From assembly GCA_024697545.1 (NCBI GenBank), contig JAILFN010000009.1, forward strand, positions 62,001 to 126,000: a DNA stretch of 64,000 bases. The letters run 5' to 3'. The translations under genes and the position numbers were made by a program. The notes under the pieces are model-generated. The model did no database searches and was not told the origin of the DNA. It worked only from the letters and a program-made list of their open reading frames with translations. Shown piece after piece: positions 31,880 to 39,971 of the stretch (within the stretch, counting starts at the first letter, position 1; each line of letters opens with the position of its first letter). Source of the DNA: Ruminococcus sp. (lineage in GTDB: Bacteria; Bacillota; Clostridia; Oscillospirales; Ruminococcaceae).

Positions 31880-33004
31880 ATGTTCCTTCACATTCTGAAA
31901 TATGAGCTGAAGATCGCGCTCAAAAACAAGGCGGTCATATTCTGGCTGTTCGGCTTCCCCGCGATACTCGGCACATTCTTTTACATAGCCTTCGGCGATC
32001 TTTACGCCGAGGAACAGTTTGAAAAGATACCCGTAGCCCTTGTCACCATAAGCGAAGACCGCAATTTCGAGCAGACCCTCGACACAGTATCCGAGGGCAA
32101 GGACGGGCTCTTTGAGGTAAAACGCACGAATGAAAAGAAAGCTCTGGAGCTTCTCGAAAACGGCAAGGTCTCGGGTATAATATACGAGGACGAAGAGATA
32201 TCGCTGACCGTAAAGAGCGAGGGCATAAAGCCCACCATCATACGCTTTTTTCTGGATCAGTACAAGATAAACAGCGAGATGATATCGCAGCAGATAAGCG
32301 AAAACCCGCTGAACATTTTCAGGATATCCGATATGCTGCGGACGGAGATAGACCCCCTTATAAAGCAGGAACGCCGTGACGGCAATCAGGATCCTTATGT
32401 GCAGTATTTCTACAACCTTCTGGCTATGAGCTGCCTGTTCGGGGCTCTCGGCGGCATCACAGCCGTGCTGAGAAGTCAGGCGAACACCTCGGCACTCGGT
32501 GCCAGAAGATGCGTGGCTCCCGTCAGCAAGTTCGCTTCAATGACGGCGAGCTTGGCGGCGCAGGGGGCTATAAGCTTCTGCTGCAACGCGGCTGCCCTGC
32601 TTTATCTGAAGCTTGTGCTGGGGATAAAATTCGGCGTGCCGCTCGGCTTTATGCTGCTTATAATACTCGCGGGCTCGCTAAACGGGCTTGCAGTCGGTTA
32701 CTTTATCGGCGCTGTCTGCCGCAGCGAGGGCATGAGCGTACCCATAGCAGTTGCGGTGATGATGTTCTTCTGCTTCATGAGCGGTCTTATGATAGGCAAT
32801 ATGCGGGCAAAGGTAGAGCTGAAAGCGCCCTGGTTCAATCACATGAACCCCGCAGCCCTCATATCCGACAGCTTCTATGTGCTGAACATATACGGCAGCA
32901 ACGCGCGGTTTATAAGCAATATACTCATACTCACGGGCATGACGATAGTGTTCATGTCGGCGGGAGCACTTATAACGGGGAGGAAGAAATATGCAGCTTT
33001 ATAA
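31880..33004 (+). CDS. ABC-2 type transporter permease 1
   Basis: Protein of 374 residues with the ABC-2 permease plan: one N-terminal helix (AVIFWLFGFPAILGTFFYIA), a large outer domain (about 45-175), then five helices (including LLAMSCLFGALGGITAVL, GFMLLIILAGSLNGLAVGYF, PIAVAVMMFFCFMSGLMIG and ILILTGMTIVFMSAGALI). Starts 12 bases after the ATPase and overlaps permease 2 by 14 bases, so the two should form a heterodimer. Confidence 0.88.
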   Translation: MFLHILKYELKIALKNKAVIFWLFGFPAILGTFFYIAFGDLYAEEQFEKIPVALVTISEDRNFEQTLDTVSEGKDGLFEVKRTNEKKALELLENGKVSGIIYEDEEISLTVKSEGIKPTIIRFFLDQYKINSEMISQQISENPLNIFRISDMLRTEIDPLIKQERRDGNQDPYVQYFYNLLAMSCLFGALGGITAVLRSQANTSALGARRCVAPVSKFASMTASLAAQGAISFCCNAAALLYLKLVLGIKFGVPLGFMLLIILAGSLNGLAVGYFIGAVCRSEGMSVPIAVAVMMFFCFMSGLMIGNMRAKVELKAPWFNHMNPAALISDSFYVLNIYGSNARFISNILILTGMTIVFMSAGALITGRKKYAAL

Positions 33005-34133
33005 CGCATTCATAAAGATATTCCTCCGCCGCCTGCCCTCCATCATCGCCTACTTCGTTATATTCGTCGTCATCGCTTTTATAATGGGTTCATCGGGTGA
33101 ACAGCAGGCGGGCTTTGAAGCCACAAAGCTCAGAGTTGCGGTGTTCGACATGGACGATACCGAATCGAGCAGGGCTCTGATAAAGTTCATATCCGACAAC
33201 CACAAACTGGTGGGCGGACTTGACGACCGCGAACAAACTATACAGGATAACCTTTACTACGGCATCATAGACTATGCGATAACGATAGACAAGGGCTTTG
33301 AGCAAAAGCTTGAAGCGGAAGAGTTTGACGGGCTCATCACCACCTGCAAGTCTCAGGGCAGCTACGGTGCCACATTCCTTGATGGTCAGCTGGAGCAGTA
33401 TTTCAAGCTCATATCCGTGCGGATATCCTCGGGCGATGATGCGCCGCAGGCGTGTATCCGCGCCAACGCCCTCTCGCGCAGCCATGTAAAGGTAAAGACC
33501 GCCGAGAGCAGCGGCAGCGGCATCTCAAAGTTCGGCTACTTCACGCAGTATCTTGCTTACATATTCATATGCGTGACGATAATGGGCGTCACCCCCTGCC
33601 TTATGCGGCTCAGCTCGGAAGACCTGCGCAAGAGGGTGCTTTGCGCTCCCGTATCCCCCGCCTCACGAACATTGCAGATGGCGCTTGGTTCATTCACGGT
33701 GATAGGCGGGATATGGCTGGCATTCATGGCAGCGGCGGCAGCAGCCTACGGCGGCGAGATGTTCACCAAAAACGGTATGCTCTGTATGCTCAACAGTCTT
33801 TGCTACATCTTGATGGCAGCAGGTATATCGCTGGTCGTATCGCAGTTTGACGTAAGCGACAACGTGCTCAGCATGATAAGCAACGTTATAAGCCTCGGTA
33901 TGTCATTCCTCTGCGGCGTATTCGTGCCGCAGCAGTACCTGGGCAGCGGGGTGCTCAAAGCCGCCCATGCTCTCCCCGCATACTGGTATGTCCGCGCGAA
34001 CGATATGCTCTGCGGCTTTTCAGATCAGCCGTTTTCGGGAAGTCTGTACATCACCTGCATAGGCGTGCAGCTCGGCTTTGCAGCGGCGCTGTTCACAGCC
34101 GCGGGGGTCATCGGCGCAAGGAAGAAGCGCTGA
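32991..34133 (+). CDS. ABC-2 type transporter permease 2
   Basis: Protein of 380 residues with the same plan as permease 1: first helix (IIAYFVIFVVIAFIMGSSG), outer domain (about 40-185, with the typical VAVFDMDDTESSRALIKF), then five helices (YLAYIFICVTIMGVTPCLM, GGIWLAFMAAAAAAYGG, CYILMAAGISLVVSQF, MISNVISLGMSFLCGVFVP, QLGFAAALFTAAGVIG). It is the last gene of the exporter operon and is followed by a shared terminator. Confidence 0.88.
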   Translation: MQLYNAFIKIFLRRLPSIIAYFVIFVVIAFIMGSSGEQQAGFEATKLRVAVFDMDDTESSRALIKFISDNHKLVGGLDDREQTIQDNLYYGIIDYAITIDKGFEQKLEAEEFDGLITTCKSQGSYGATFLDGQLEQYFKLISVRISSGDDAPQACIRANALSRSHVKVKTAESSGSGISKFGYFTQYLAYIFICVTIMGVTPCLMRLSSEDLRKRVLCAPVSPASRTLQMALGSFTVIGGIWLAFMAAAAAAYGGEMFTKNGMLCMLNSLCYILMAAGISLVVSQFDVSDNVLSMISNVISLGMSFLCGVFVPQQYLGSGVLKAAHALPAYWYVRANDMLCGFSDQPFSGSLYITCIGVQLGFAAALFTAAGVIGARKKR

Positions 34134-34156
34134 AACAGCCATCAGAATATAAAAAC

Positions 34157-34192
34157 AACGGATCCGACCGCAAAAAGCCGGATCCGTTTTTT
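34157..34192. terminator. bidirectional terminator (exporter operon / GH43)
   Basis: AACGGATCCG, loop ACCGCAAAAAGC, CGGATCCGTT followed by TTTT, and T-rich on the opposite strand as well. Confidence 0.85.
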
Positions 34193-34203
34193 ATGTCCGT
34201 ATA

Positions 34204-35685
34204 TCAGCCAAAGCTTATCTCCAGCATATCCGAAAGCTCACCAGAGAATGTCAGACGAAGCTCGCTCACGCCCGCCTTGACGCTCAGGGGTATGACAACG
34301 TCCTGCCAGCTTTCACTCGGGGCGAAGTCCGCCTTGCCGAGCGATACGCCCTCGCCGTCGGTGACGGCTACGCTGCCGCCCTTGCCGCGAAGCTTTATGG
34401 TCAGCGTCTCGCCGCCCTTAAAATCGAACCAGCGGTAGCCTATCAGCGTGCCGTCGGTCATCTCTCCGATATAGCGGTCGGTGTCGTCGTTGTCGCAGTG
34501 CGGGAATACCCTGTCGTTGAATATGCGGTTGCAGCCGTGAGGCATATCGCCGTTGGTTATCATGCAGGCAATGCCCGCGGGATAGCTGCCCTCTGCTTTA
34601 AGCGGTGCGCCGTTGAGCCCGCAGGAGGATATCGGCACCTGCGCGATACTGCCGTCTGCCGCGATCTCGATCGGCTCGGCACAAGCCTGACGGCTGTAAT
34701 CCGACTTGTGGGTCAGACGGTGGTAGAAGACATACCACTTGCCGTTTATCTGCTCGATGCTGCCGTGTGTCGTGCCCGTCATATTAAGACGCTCCGATTC
34801 GGGTCTGCCGTTGTAGCCCACGTCGCCATTTGAAACTATCGTTCCGCCGAACACGAAATCACGGTCGGGCTTGTCGCTTACCGCATAGCAGAGCTCATGG
34901 TTCTGGCGGGAGGAATAGATAAAGTAATACCTGCCGTTGGCCTTACGCATAGAGGGTGCTTCAAAGAAGGGATGCTCCTCAAAGGAAGTGCCTTTTACCT
35001 TGTACGGAATGATGTGGCGCGGCTCGGAGGTTATCGTCAGCATATCGTCGCCGACAGTCACGACAGAGGGACCCATTACGCTCTCGGGCGTGCCGAGTAT
35101 CTCCTCACGGCTCTTGCCGAACATCGCCATCTCCTGCTGTATCAGCTGTTCGTTATCGGCGAAGTCGGGGCAGTCCTCCTCGAATTCATAGCGGGTGCCG
35201 TAGTATATATATATGGTACCGTTATCGTTTATAACGCCGGGGTCGAAGCAGACGTACTTCTTCATCGGTGTGCCGTCGGGATAGCGGACGTACCCGAGGT
35301 ATTCATACTTGCCCGCGGGGGTATCGCATACCGCCACGCTGATAGGTCCGTGATATCCGCCCACGCCGTCGCGTCCCGACATACAATAGTACAGATAGTA
35401 CCTGCCGTCGTTGCCGCGGACGACATCGGGCGCGTACATAAAGGGACGCTCCTTGTAGTCGGGATCCTGCTCGGCACGGTAGGTTATGCCCTCGCTTCTC
35501 CAGCTTTTCAGGTCGTCCACGGGCGCAGACCATACCTCGTAATCGAGCATACAAAAAGTCTCGCCGCCCTCCTTGTCGTGCGAACCGAACAGATAGACCC
35601 TGTCGCCGAACACATGAGGTTCGCCGTCGGGAATACAAACATTCAGCGGCAGAAACGGATTATAGACCTGCTTTTTTTCACTCAT
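34204..35685 (-). CDS. glycoside hydrolase family 43 protein
   Basis: Five-bladed propeller hydrolase of 493 residues without a signal peptide, so it should act inside the cell on imported arabino- or xylo-oligosaccharides. The GH43 triad is visible: base D20 (NVCIPDGEPHVF), pKa-tuning D148 (CFDPGVI) and acid E242 (FFEAPSM). A C-terminal beta-sandwich (about 360-493, YRWFDFKGGETLTIKLRG, LRLTFSGE) resembles the accessory domain of alpha-L-arabinofuranosidases/beta-xylosidases. Exact substrate not decided. AAAGGAG precedes the ATG. It is a lone gene with a structured leader. Confidence 0.9.
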   Translation of the reverse strand: MSEKKQVYNPFLPLNVCIPDGEPHVFGDRVYLFGSHDKEGGETFCMLDYEVWSAPVDDLKSWRSEGITYRAEQDPDYKERPFMYAPDVVRGNDGRYYLYYCMSGRDGVGGYHGPISVAVCDTPAGKYEYLGYVRYPDGTPMKKYVCFDPGVINDNGTIYIYYGTRYEFEEDCPDFADNEQLIQQEMAMFGKSREEILGTPESVMGPSVVTVGDDMLTITSEPRHIIPYKVKGTSFEEHPFFEAPSMRKANGRYYFIYSSRQNHELCYAVSDKPDRDFVFGGTIVSNGDVGYNGRPESERLNMTGTTHGSIEQINGKWYVFYHRLTHKSDYSRQACAEPIEIAADGSIAQVPISSCGLNGAPLKAEGSYPAGIACMITNGDMPHGCNRIFNDRVFPHCDNDDTDRYIGEMTDGTLIGYRWFDFKGGETLTIKLRGKGGSVAVTDGEGVSLGKADFAPSESWQDVVIPLSVKAGVSELRLTFSGELSDMLEISFG

Positions 35686-35827
35686 ATTTATTTCTCCTTT
35701 CTAAATCCCCGTATGCTTGCCGAAGGCAGGCACACACCGCGGGTCACGCAACCGATCCAACCACATTTGTAATTGAAAGATCCAACGCTCCACAGCCGTC
35801 CCGTCCACCCGCGACCCGCATGATATG

Positions 35828-35856
35828 ATAATACCACATATCACCATTCAAGTCTA
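35828..35856 (-). promoter_or_regulatory. probable promoter of the GH43 gene
   Basis: Minus strand TAGACT, 17 bp, TATTAT. The leader of about 110 bases begins with a GCGGGTC that can pair with GACCCGC near its 3' end, enclosing further stems. This could be a control element; no known class is recognised. Confidence 0.45.
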
Positions 35857-35913
35857 TACATTTATTTTAGAAAAATATCGCTTTTCTTAGCTTACAGCAC
35901 AACGGCACACGGA

Positions 35914-36636
35914 TCACAGACCAAGTGCAATGTCCCTGACGACCTCTCCCGCGATCACAAGCCCCGCCGCCGACGGCACGAATGCAAGACTGCCGGGTGT
36001 GCTTCGCCTGCTCCCCTGCTGCGGCTCATGGCATATGCCCTCTATCGGCTTGCGGGGGAGTTCTTCGGAATAGACCGCCTTGACACCCTTTATGCCGCGC
36101 TTTTTCAGTTCCAGCCGCATCACCTTTGCGAGCGGGCAGACGCTGGTCTTTGAGATGTCGGCGACCCTGAACCCGCTGCCGTCGAGCTTGTTGCCCGCGC
36201 CCATGCAGGTTATAACGGGTATCCCCAGCGCCTTTGCACGGCATATTATCTCCAGCTTTGCCGAAACCGTGTCAACGGCGTCTACTACATAATCATAGTC
36301 CGCAAAGGGGAATTCATCGGCGTTCTCGGGCAGCAGGAACTGATGGAACACCCTGATATCCGCGTCGGGGTTTATGTCGAGAATGCGGTCGCGCATAACG
36401 TCGGTCTTGAACTTCCCTATCGTTGAATGAAGTGCTATGATCTGTCGGTTGAGGTTTGAAAGGCTCACCATATCGTTGTCGATAAGCCCGAGGGTGCCTA
36501 CTCCGCTCCGTGCCAGCGCTTCGCAGACATACCCGCCGACTCCGCCGATGCCGAACACCGCCACCCGCGCTTTCATAAGCCTGCCCAGCCCGTCGCTTCC
36601 GATGAGCATCTCACTTCTGACAAACTGTTCTTTCAT
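35914..36636 (-). CDS. tcdA: tRNA threonylcarbamoyladenosine dehydratase
   Basis: E1-like enzyme of 240 residues that cyclises t6A37 of tRNA to ct6A using ATP. Nucleotide motif VAVFGIGGVGGYVCEALARSG, D of LIDNDMVSLSNLNRQ, Arg finger region and VDAVDTVSAKLEII are typical of the ThiF/TcdA fold; GSLAFVPSAAGLVIAGEVVRDI ends the protein. GAGAGGA lies 12 bases before the ATG. It stands alone; CsdA/CsdE partners are not in the window. Confidence 0.9.
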   Translation of the reverse strand: MKEQFVRSEMLIGSDGLGRLMKARVAVFGIGGVGGYVCEALARSGVGTLGLIDNDMVSLSNLNRQIIALHSTIGKFKTDVMRDRILDINPDADIRVFHQFLLPENADEFPFADYDYVVDAVDTVSAKLEIICRAKALGIPVITCMGAGNKLDGSGFRVADISKTSVCPLAKVMRLELKKRGIKGVKAVYSEELPRKPIEGICHEPQQGSRRSTPGSLAFVPSAAGLVIAGEVVRDIALGL

Positions 36637-36768
36637 TTATACTATCTGTTCCTCTCTTGATATGTTTTAAGATCCACATTTGCCTACATTTGCCGCAAAG
36701 ATTCTGAAATACAAACAAGTTATGTTGATTATTGGTTCAGGAGTTAATGATTTTCAGAGCATACATGA

Positions 36769-37524
36769 TCATTCCAATTCAACTGTAATGCCCTTATCCT
36801 TTAGATCGTTGATTGTTTCTTCGTTGACCTGGCGACCTGTTATTATCACTTTTTCCAGACCATCAATATTTTTCAGGTGTTCCCAGTCAATATTATCACA
36901 ACTATGTAATTCCAGCACTGAAACAGATCTGATCGCGTTAAAATTAATAAGCTCGCCGCTAATACTTAAATTTTCAATGTTTTTCAATTCCGATAATCCG
37001 CCGAGATCGATCGTTTTTTTCGAATTTAATACTATTTTTCTTAGGTTTTCACTTTTTTCAATATTTCTGACTATCAGGTCAGTATCAGTGTCAATGAACA
37101 GTTCTTCTAGTTTACTAAGACCAGAAATATCATTTGTATCTGAAAAATCAGAAGGTATAATAGAAATTTTTTCTAAATTAGTACATTCTTTCAGATGTGA
37201 CCAGTCATTACTGTAAAATGAAAAAGCAACTTGTTTTACATTTTCATTAACTATGTATTTAGTATCGATATTCTCAGCATGGAAGCCGGAAATGCATAAG
37301 ACTTCCAAATTGCTGCAATATTTTATACAACTAAGATTATAAATATTCGTATCGAAAATCAATATTTCCTTAACATTGGAACAAATTTGAAAATGTGATT
37401 TTAATTCACCATCCATTGAATCCATATTGTATATAAAAACAGGACGTCCCAGGAAAGGAGTTAGGATTTTTATACACAGTAAAACTATTGCAACGCATAT
37501 TATGACCGGTTTTTTATTTTTCAT
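36769..37524 (-). CDS. leucine-rich-repeat protein in an AT-rich segment
   Basis: Protein of 251 residues: an N-terminal membrane anchor or signal (VIICVAIVLLCIKILTPF) and about eight leucine-rich repeats (SNVKEILIFD, SNLEVLCISG, TNLEKISIIP, SKLEELFIDT, ENLRKIVLN, KNIENLSISG, DGLEKVIITG). Codon use is clearly more AT-rich than in neighbours (ATT, AAA, TTA frequent), which points to recent acquisition. AGGTGA precedes the ATG. Likely a surface-exposed protein-binding module; partner unknown. Confidence 0.8.
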   Translation of the reverse strand: MKNKKPVIICVAIVLLCIKILTPFLGRPVFIYNMDSMDGELKSHFQICSNVKEILIFDTNIYNLSCIKYCSNLEVLCISGFHAENIDTKYIVNENVKQVAFSFYSNDWSHLKECTNLEKISIIPSDFSDTNDISGLSKLEELFIDTDTDLIVRNIEKSENLRKIVLNSKKTIDLGGLSELKNIENLSISGELINFNAIRSVSVLELHSCDNIDWEHLKNIDGLEKVIITGRQVNEETINDLKDKGITVELE

Positions 37525-37602
37525 AACAAATCACCTATTTCCGCTATCGCAAATAATGATCAACAACACTCAGATCAGCATTTCCCGCGGCACATCCGCC
37601 CA

Positions 37603-38040
37603 TCAGAACATCGAGACGAACTCTATCACTACTGCGATAAGGCTCGGCAGGGAAAGTGCTATGCCCGTCACGATGATGATCGCGCTGTGTCGGTCTATCA
37701 CCACACTGCGCTTTTTCATGCGGCAGACGTACACCACGCAGTCCGTATTCCTGTAGATACGTTCCCGCAGAACGCCCTCGGCGGGAAAGATGTTCGCTAT
37801 ACGTTCCTCGCCGCAGAGATACATCGCCGTATCATATCCGTGCGGCTTTTCAAAGCCGTCAAGTCTGGCGTCCTCGCGCTTTGACATGGCAAGGAATATC
37901 CCGCATATCGAAAACAGTATCAGCATACCTCCGAGTGCAGCAATAAGCACTATCATTATCCCCGCCGCCACCGAAACAAGGCTGACACCCAGTATAAGCA
38001 GCAGCACCGCGATTATCGCCACAACAACGAAAGCTTCCAT
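37603..38040 (-). CDS. small membrane protein of unknown function
   Basis: Protein of 145 residues. Two helices at the N-terminus (about 2-55: VVVAIIAVLLLILGVSLVSV, GIMIVLIAALGGMLILFSIC), a short soluble loop (RLDGFEKPHGYDTAMYLCG, CVVYVCRMKKRSVV), and a third helix (AIIIVTGIALSLPSLIAVVI). No family recognised. GGAGGTG is well placed before the ATG. Confidence 0.7.
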   Translation of the reverse strand: MEAFVVVAIIAVLLLILGVSLVSVAAGIMIVLIAALGGMLILFSICGIFLAMSKREDARLDGFEKPHGYDTAMYLCGEERIANIFPAEGVLRERIYRNTDCVVYVCRMKKRSVVIDRHSAIIIVTGIALSLPSLIAVVIEFVSMF

Positions 38041-38358
38041 ATATCACACCTCCGGGCAAAAAAAGAGCAGCTGATAATAACCACAATGCCGTCGCTTCAG
38101 TAAAATAAAACCCGCAAAAGCAGGACGGGTAAATCGACCCTAAAGCATTATGCTCCCAACTTCCGCAGATTTTGCACGCCTTAAGGGGTGTTCTGCGGGA
38201 GGTCTGCATCATCTTTTCGGAGTGCGAATCCCTGATTACATAAGTGTTGGATTAAATCATGCCGAAGCTAACGCACATCGCAGTCATTATCAACTGCTCT
38301 TAAAATTCATTAAATATGCCGCAAGACGAACGCCAAAGGTGCCGCCCTGCCTGCCGGA
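38041..38358 (-). other. structured 318-bp intergenic segment with a minus-strand terminator
   Basis: No convincing gene. On the minus strand CCTGC-TTTT-GCGGG followed by TTTTATTTT (about 38107-38130) is a good intrinsic terminator. It lies 230 bases past the DUF1292 stop, so the DUF1292 message has a long 3' tail or a separate RNA ends here. Within it, TCTGCGG and CCGCAGA form a perfect 7-bp stem enclosing a second stem. A frame reading KACKICGSWEHNALGS looks like half of a zinc ribbon but has no SD and runs into the next gene out of frame. Confidence 0.4.
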
Positions 38359-38697
38359 TCATTCTCCCTCGTCTTCGTCGTCCTCGAAATCATACATCTC
38401 GCGGAGCCTTTCAAGGAATACAGCACCGACACGCTCATACTCATCGTCATCGTCGATGGTGACCATCATTTCCTCGTCGCCCTCGAACTGACTCTTGAGG
38501 ATAACTACCTCACCGTCATACTCGAGCAGCTCCTCAGCGGTCTCCATATAAGGAGTAAGCGCGAAGTACTTCTCACCCTCGTAGTCCATAACGTCAAGAA
38601 GCTCAAAAGCCTGCTCGTTGCCGTCTTCATCCTCAAGGGTATATATATCCGGCTGGAACTCGTCCAGTCCCTCTGTCTTTTCTTCATCAAATGCCAT
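38359..38697 (-). CDS. DUF1292 family protein
   Basis: Small acidic protein of 112 residues with the DUF1292 pattern: DIYTLEDEDGNEQAFELLDV, YEGEKYFALTPYM, EVVILKSQFEGDEEMMVTID, ending in an Asp/Glu tail. DUF1292 (YrzB-like) proteins are conserved in Firmicutes and have no settled function. GGAGG lies nine bases before the ATG at 38697; an upstream in-frame extension of 11 residues has no SD. Its promoter is back-to-back with that of the large non-coding RNA. Confidence 0.85.
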   Translation of the reverse strand: MAFDEEKTEGLDEFQPDIYTLEDEDGNEQAFELLDVMDYEGEKYFALTPYMETAEELLEYDGEVVILKSQFEGDEEMMVTIDDDDEYERVGAVFLERLREMYDFEDDEDEGE

Positions 38698-38747
38698 TGG
38701 AAACAACCTCCTTGCGCGGGACTTATTCATGCCCGCAATCTACAACC

Positions 38748-38776
38748 ATTGTACCATAAATACTTATATTTGTCAA
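38748..38776 (-). promoter_or_regulatory. promoter of the DUF1292 gene
   Basis: Minus strand TTGACA, 17 bp, TACAAT preceded by ATGG. Confidence 0.8.
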
Positions 38777-38833
38777 TGATAAAAATGCACAAAATTTTGC
38801 CTAAATAATCTATCCTGATTTTGAAAAAAACTA

Positions 38834-38862
38834 TTGACAAGTAACAACGCCTGTGCTATAAT
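38834..38862 (+). promoter_or_regulatory. consensus promoter of the large non-coding RNA
   Basis: TTGACA, 17 bp, TATAAT preceded by TGTGC. Both hexamers are perfect, so the RNA should be abundant. No protein gene follows for 1.4 kb. Confidence 0.9.
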
Positions 38863-39105
38863 ATAACCAGAGAGAAGGAACAAGACCCAGAGAACCAAAG
38901 CAAAGGACAGAGACCCGGGAACGCGGGAGCTGTTCCACGGGGGTCCGGCTGAAAGGTCGGAGGTCGATAAAGGTTCCGTTCTCTGACATAGATGTCGAGA
39001 GCAGCGGTCGGGCAGACGCCTCGGTTGCAGCACGGTGCAGAAGACTTACAAATGCTTCCGGGTGCCGATCGGCAGGCTTAATGTGACAAGAAGGGAGCGA
39101 GTCCA

Positions 39106-39156
39106 ATGGATGTATCTGAAATTCAGCAGGGTTTTCCGAGGCTCGCTGAGGTCTGA
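39106..39156 (+). CDS. possible 16-residue mini-ORF, unit 1 of the array
   Basis: ATG behind AAGGGAG and the GAGTCC element encodes MDVSEIQQGFPRLAEV and ends in TGA. It is the longest of the ten unit ORFs. An SD-led ATG at 39169 just after it opens a 20-residue frame, outside the repeat pattern. Translation is unproven; the pattern could equally be an RNA motif that only looks like a translation start. Confidence 0.25.
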   Translation: MDVSEIQQGFPRLAEV

Positions 39157-39535
39157 ATAAGAGGAGACATGACGCGGACGAATGAGCCGACAGTTCTCAA
39201 TAGTGTAGATACGAAGACATCAGCGAGTTGAGGTTACGACAGATCAAGTATAGCGTTTTTGCAGCTTCTACCCTTGCTGAGCACGAGTCTTAAAATTGAA
39301 TAGGCTGCGGAGCAGCCGAGATATACCGGATGCGTGTCCGGAACAAATACTTAATGTCAGGGGTGAGTCCGAAGTTCTACTAAAACTGCTTCCGACCCTA
39401 TACCACAATGTTAGAGGTGAGTCCGAAGGATAATTAAAATGCTTTCCGACACTATACTAAAATGTTAGAGGTGAGTCCAAAGGTTACTCTAGCTTGAAAC
39501 AGACATGATAAAACTATTCAAAGAGGTGTTCGCCT

Positions 39536-39574
39536 ATGATTTGTGTGAGGATTTTTCTTAAGGATATTTCATAA
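39536..39574 (+). CDS. possible 12-residue mini-ORF, unit 5 of the array
   Basis: AGAGGTG, then ATG seven bases later, encoding MICVRIFLKDIS with a TAA stop. The next unit (39580) has AGGAGTG and an ATG followed by one codon and a stop. Confidence 0.25.
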   Translation: MICVRIFLKDIS

Positions 39575-39791
39575 AGCTTAGGAGTGATTCCCATGTACTA
39601 GTGTGATCTTCGCTTCGGACTGATGAAGCGAAAACTGAATTTGAATATAAGGCGATTAAGCCTTCACCATAATAATAAGCGCGGCAGCGTTTGATGGTCG
39701 GCTCGGTCCGTCGGTAATGTCACGGCGGAAGGCGGGGCGGCGCGGAGGGCGCAGGTCGAAGCGATAATATCTATCTGAAGGAGTGGTGCTT

Positions 39792-39827
39792 ATGAAGATC
39801 AACACCGCAATGAGGAGAAATATTTAA
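39792..39827 (+). CDS. possible 11-residue mini-ORF, unit 7 of the array
   Basis: AAGGAGTG, then ATG, encoding MKINTAMRRNI with a TAA stop. The unit begins exactly 54 bases before the next one. Confidence 0.25.
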   Translation: MKINTAMRRNI

Positions 39828-39971
39828 GTTAAAGGGGTGAGTCCAAAGGTTTATTCAGCTTGACATTTACGACTATATTTCTTGAAAGGAACGAGTCCAA
39901 TGAGATAACAAACTTTTCCCACGATAATTTCAAATGAGAAAGGTGTAAGTCCAATGGCTTAAAGATATTTC

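Larger units (their letters stand above)
39091..39958 (+). repeat. degenerate array of SD/GAGTCC/start-codon units, 54-nt spacing
   Basis: Consensus unit: (A)AGGNGTGAGTCC(A/G) followed by ATG or AAG. The AGG of the units begins near 39092, 39359, 39413, 39467, 39522, 39580, 39779, 39833, 39887 and 39941. Five of the spacings are exactly 54 (39359-39413-39467 and 39779-39833-39887-39941) and others 55 and 58; a structured insert of about 200 bases (39602-39775) breaks the array. The start-codon position is ATG in six units (39106, 39536, 39593, 39792, 39900, 39954) and AAG in four (near 39372, 39426, 39480, 39846). Every unit meets an in-frame stop within 2 to 17 codons. AGGTGA/AGGGGTGA matches the 3' end of 16S rRNA well. 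Confidence 0.75.

Noticed and set aside
37859-38212. 117-codon minus-strand frame starting MMQTSRRTPLKACKICGS
   Set aside because: No SD. It overlaps a well-supported membrane protein gene in another frame, and its second half is only a frame-shifted shadow of that gene. Only the first 20 residues look protein-like.
38200-38270. tRNA-like segment (GTGCGAATCCC)
   Set aside because: The T-loop-like string lacks a matching acceptor stem, anticodon arm and CCA end.
38773-39106. Minus-strand frames of 86-91 codons opposite the large RNA
   Set aside because: No SD, Arg/Ser/Leu-rich low-quality protein, and they lie antisense to a consensus promoter and a foldable RNA domain.
38869-39360. RNase P, tmRNA or 6S RNA as the identity of the large RNA
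   Set aside because: None of the universally conserved core strings of these RNAs could be found, and the length and repeat array do not fit.
39359-39958. CRISPR array
   Set aside because: The shared core is only about 12-16 bases, contains SD-like sequence, and the intervening parts are related rather than unique spacers.
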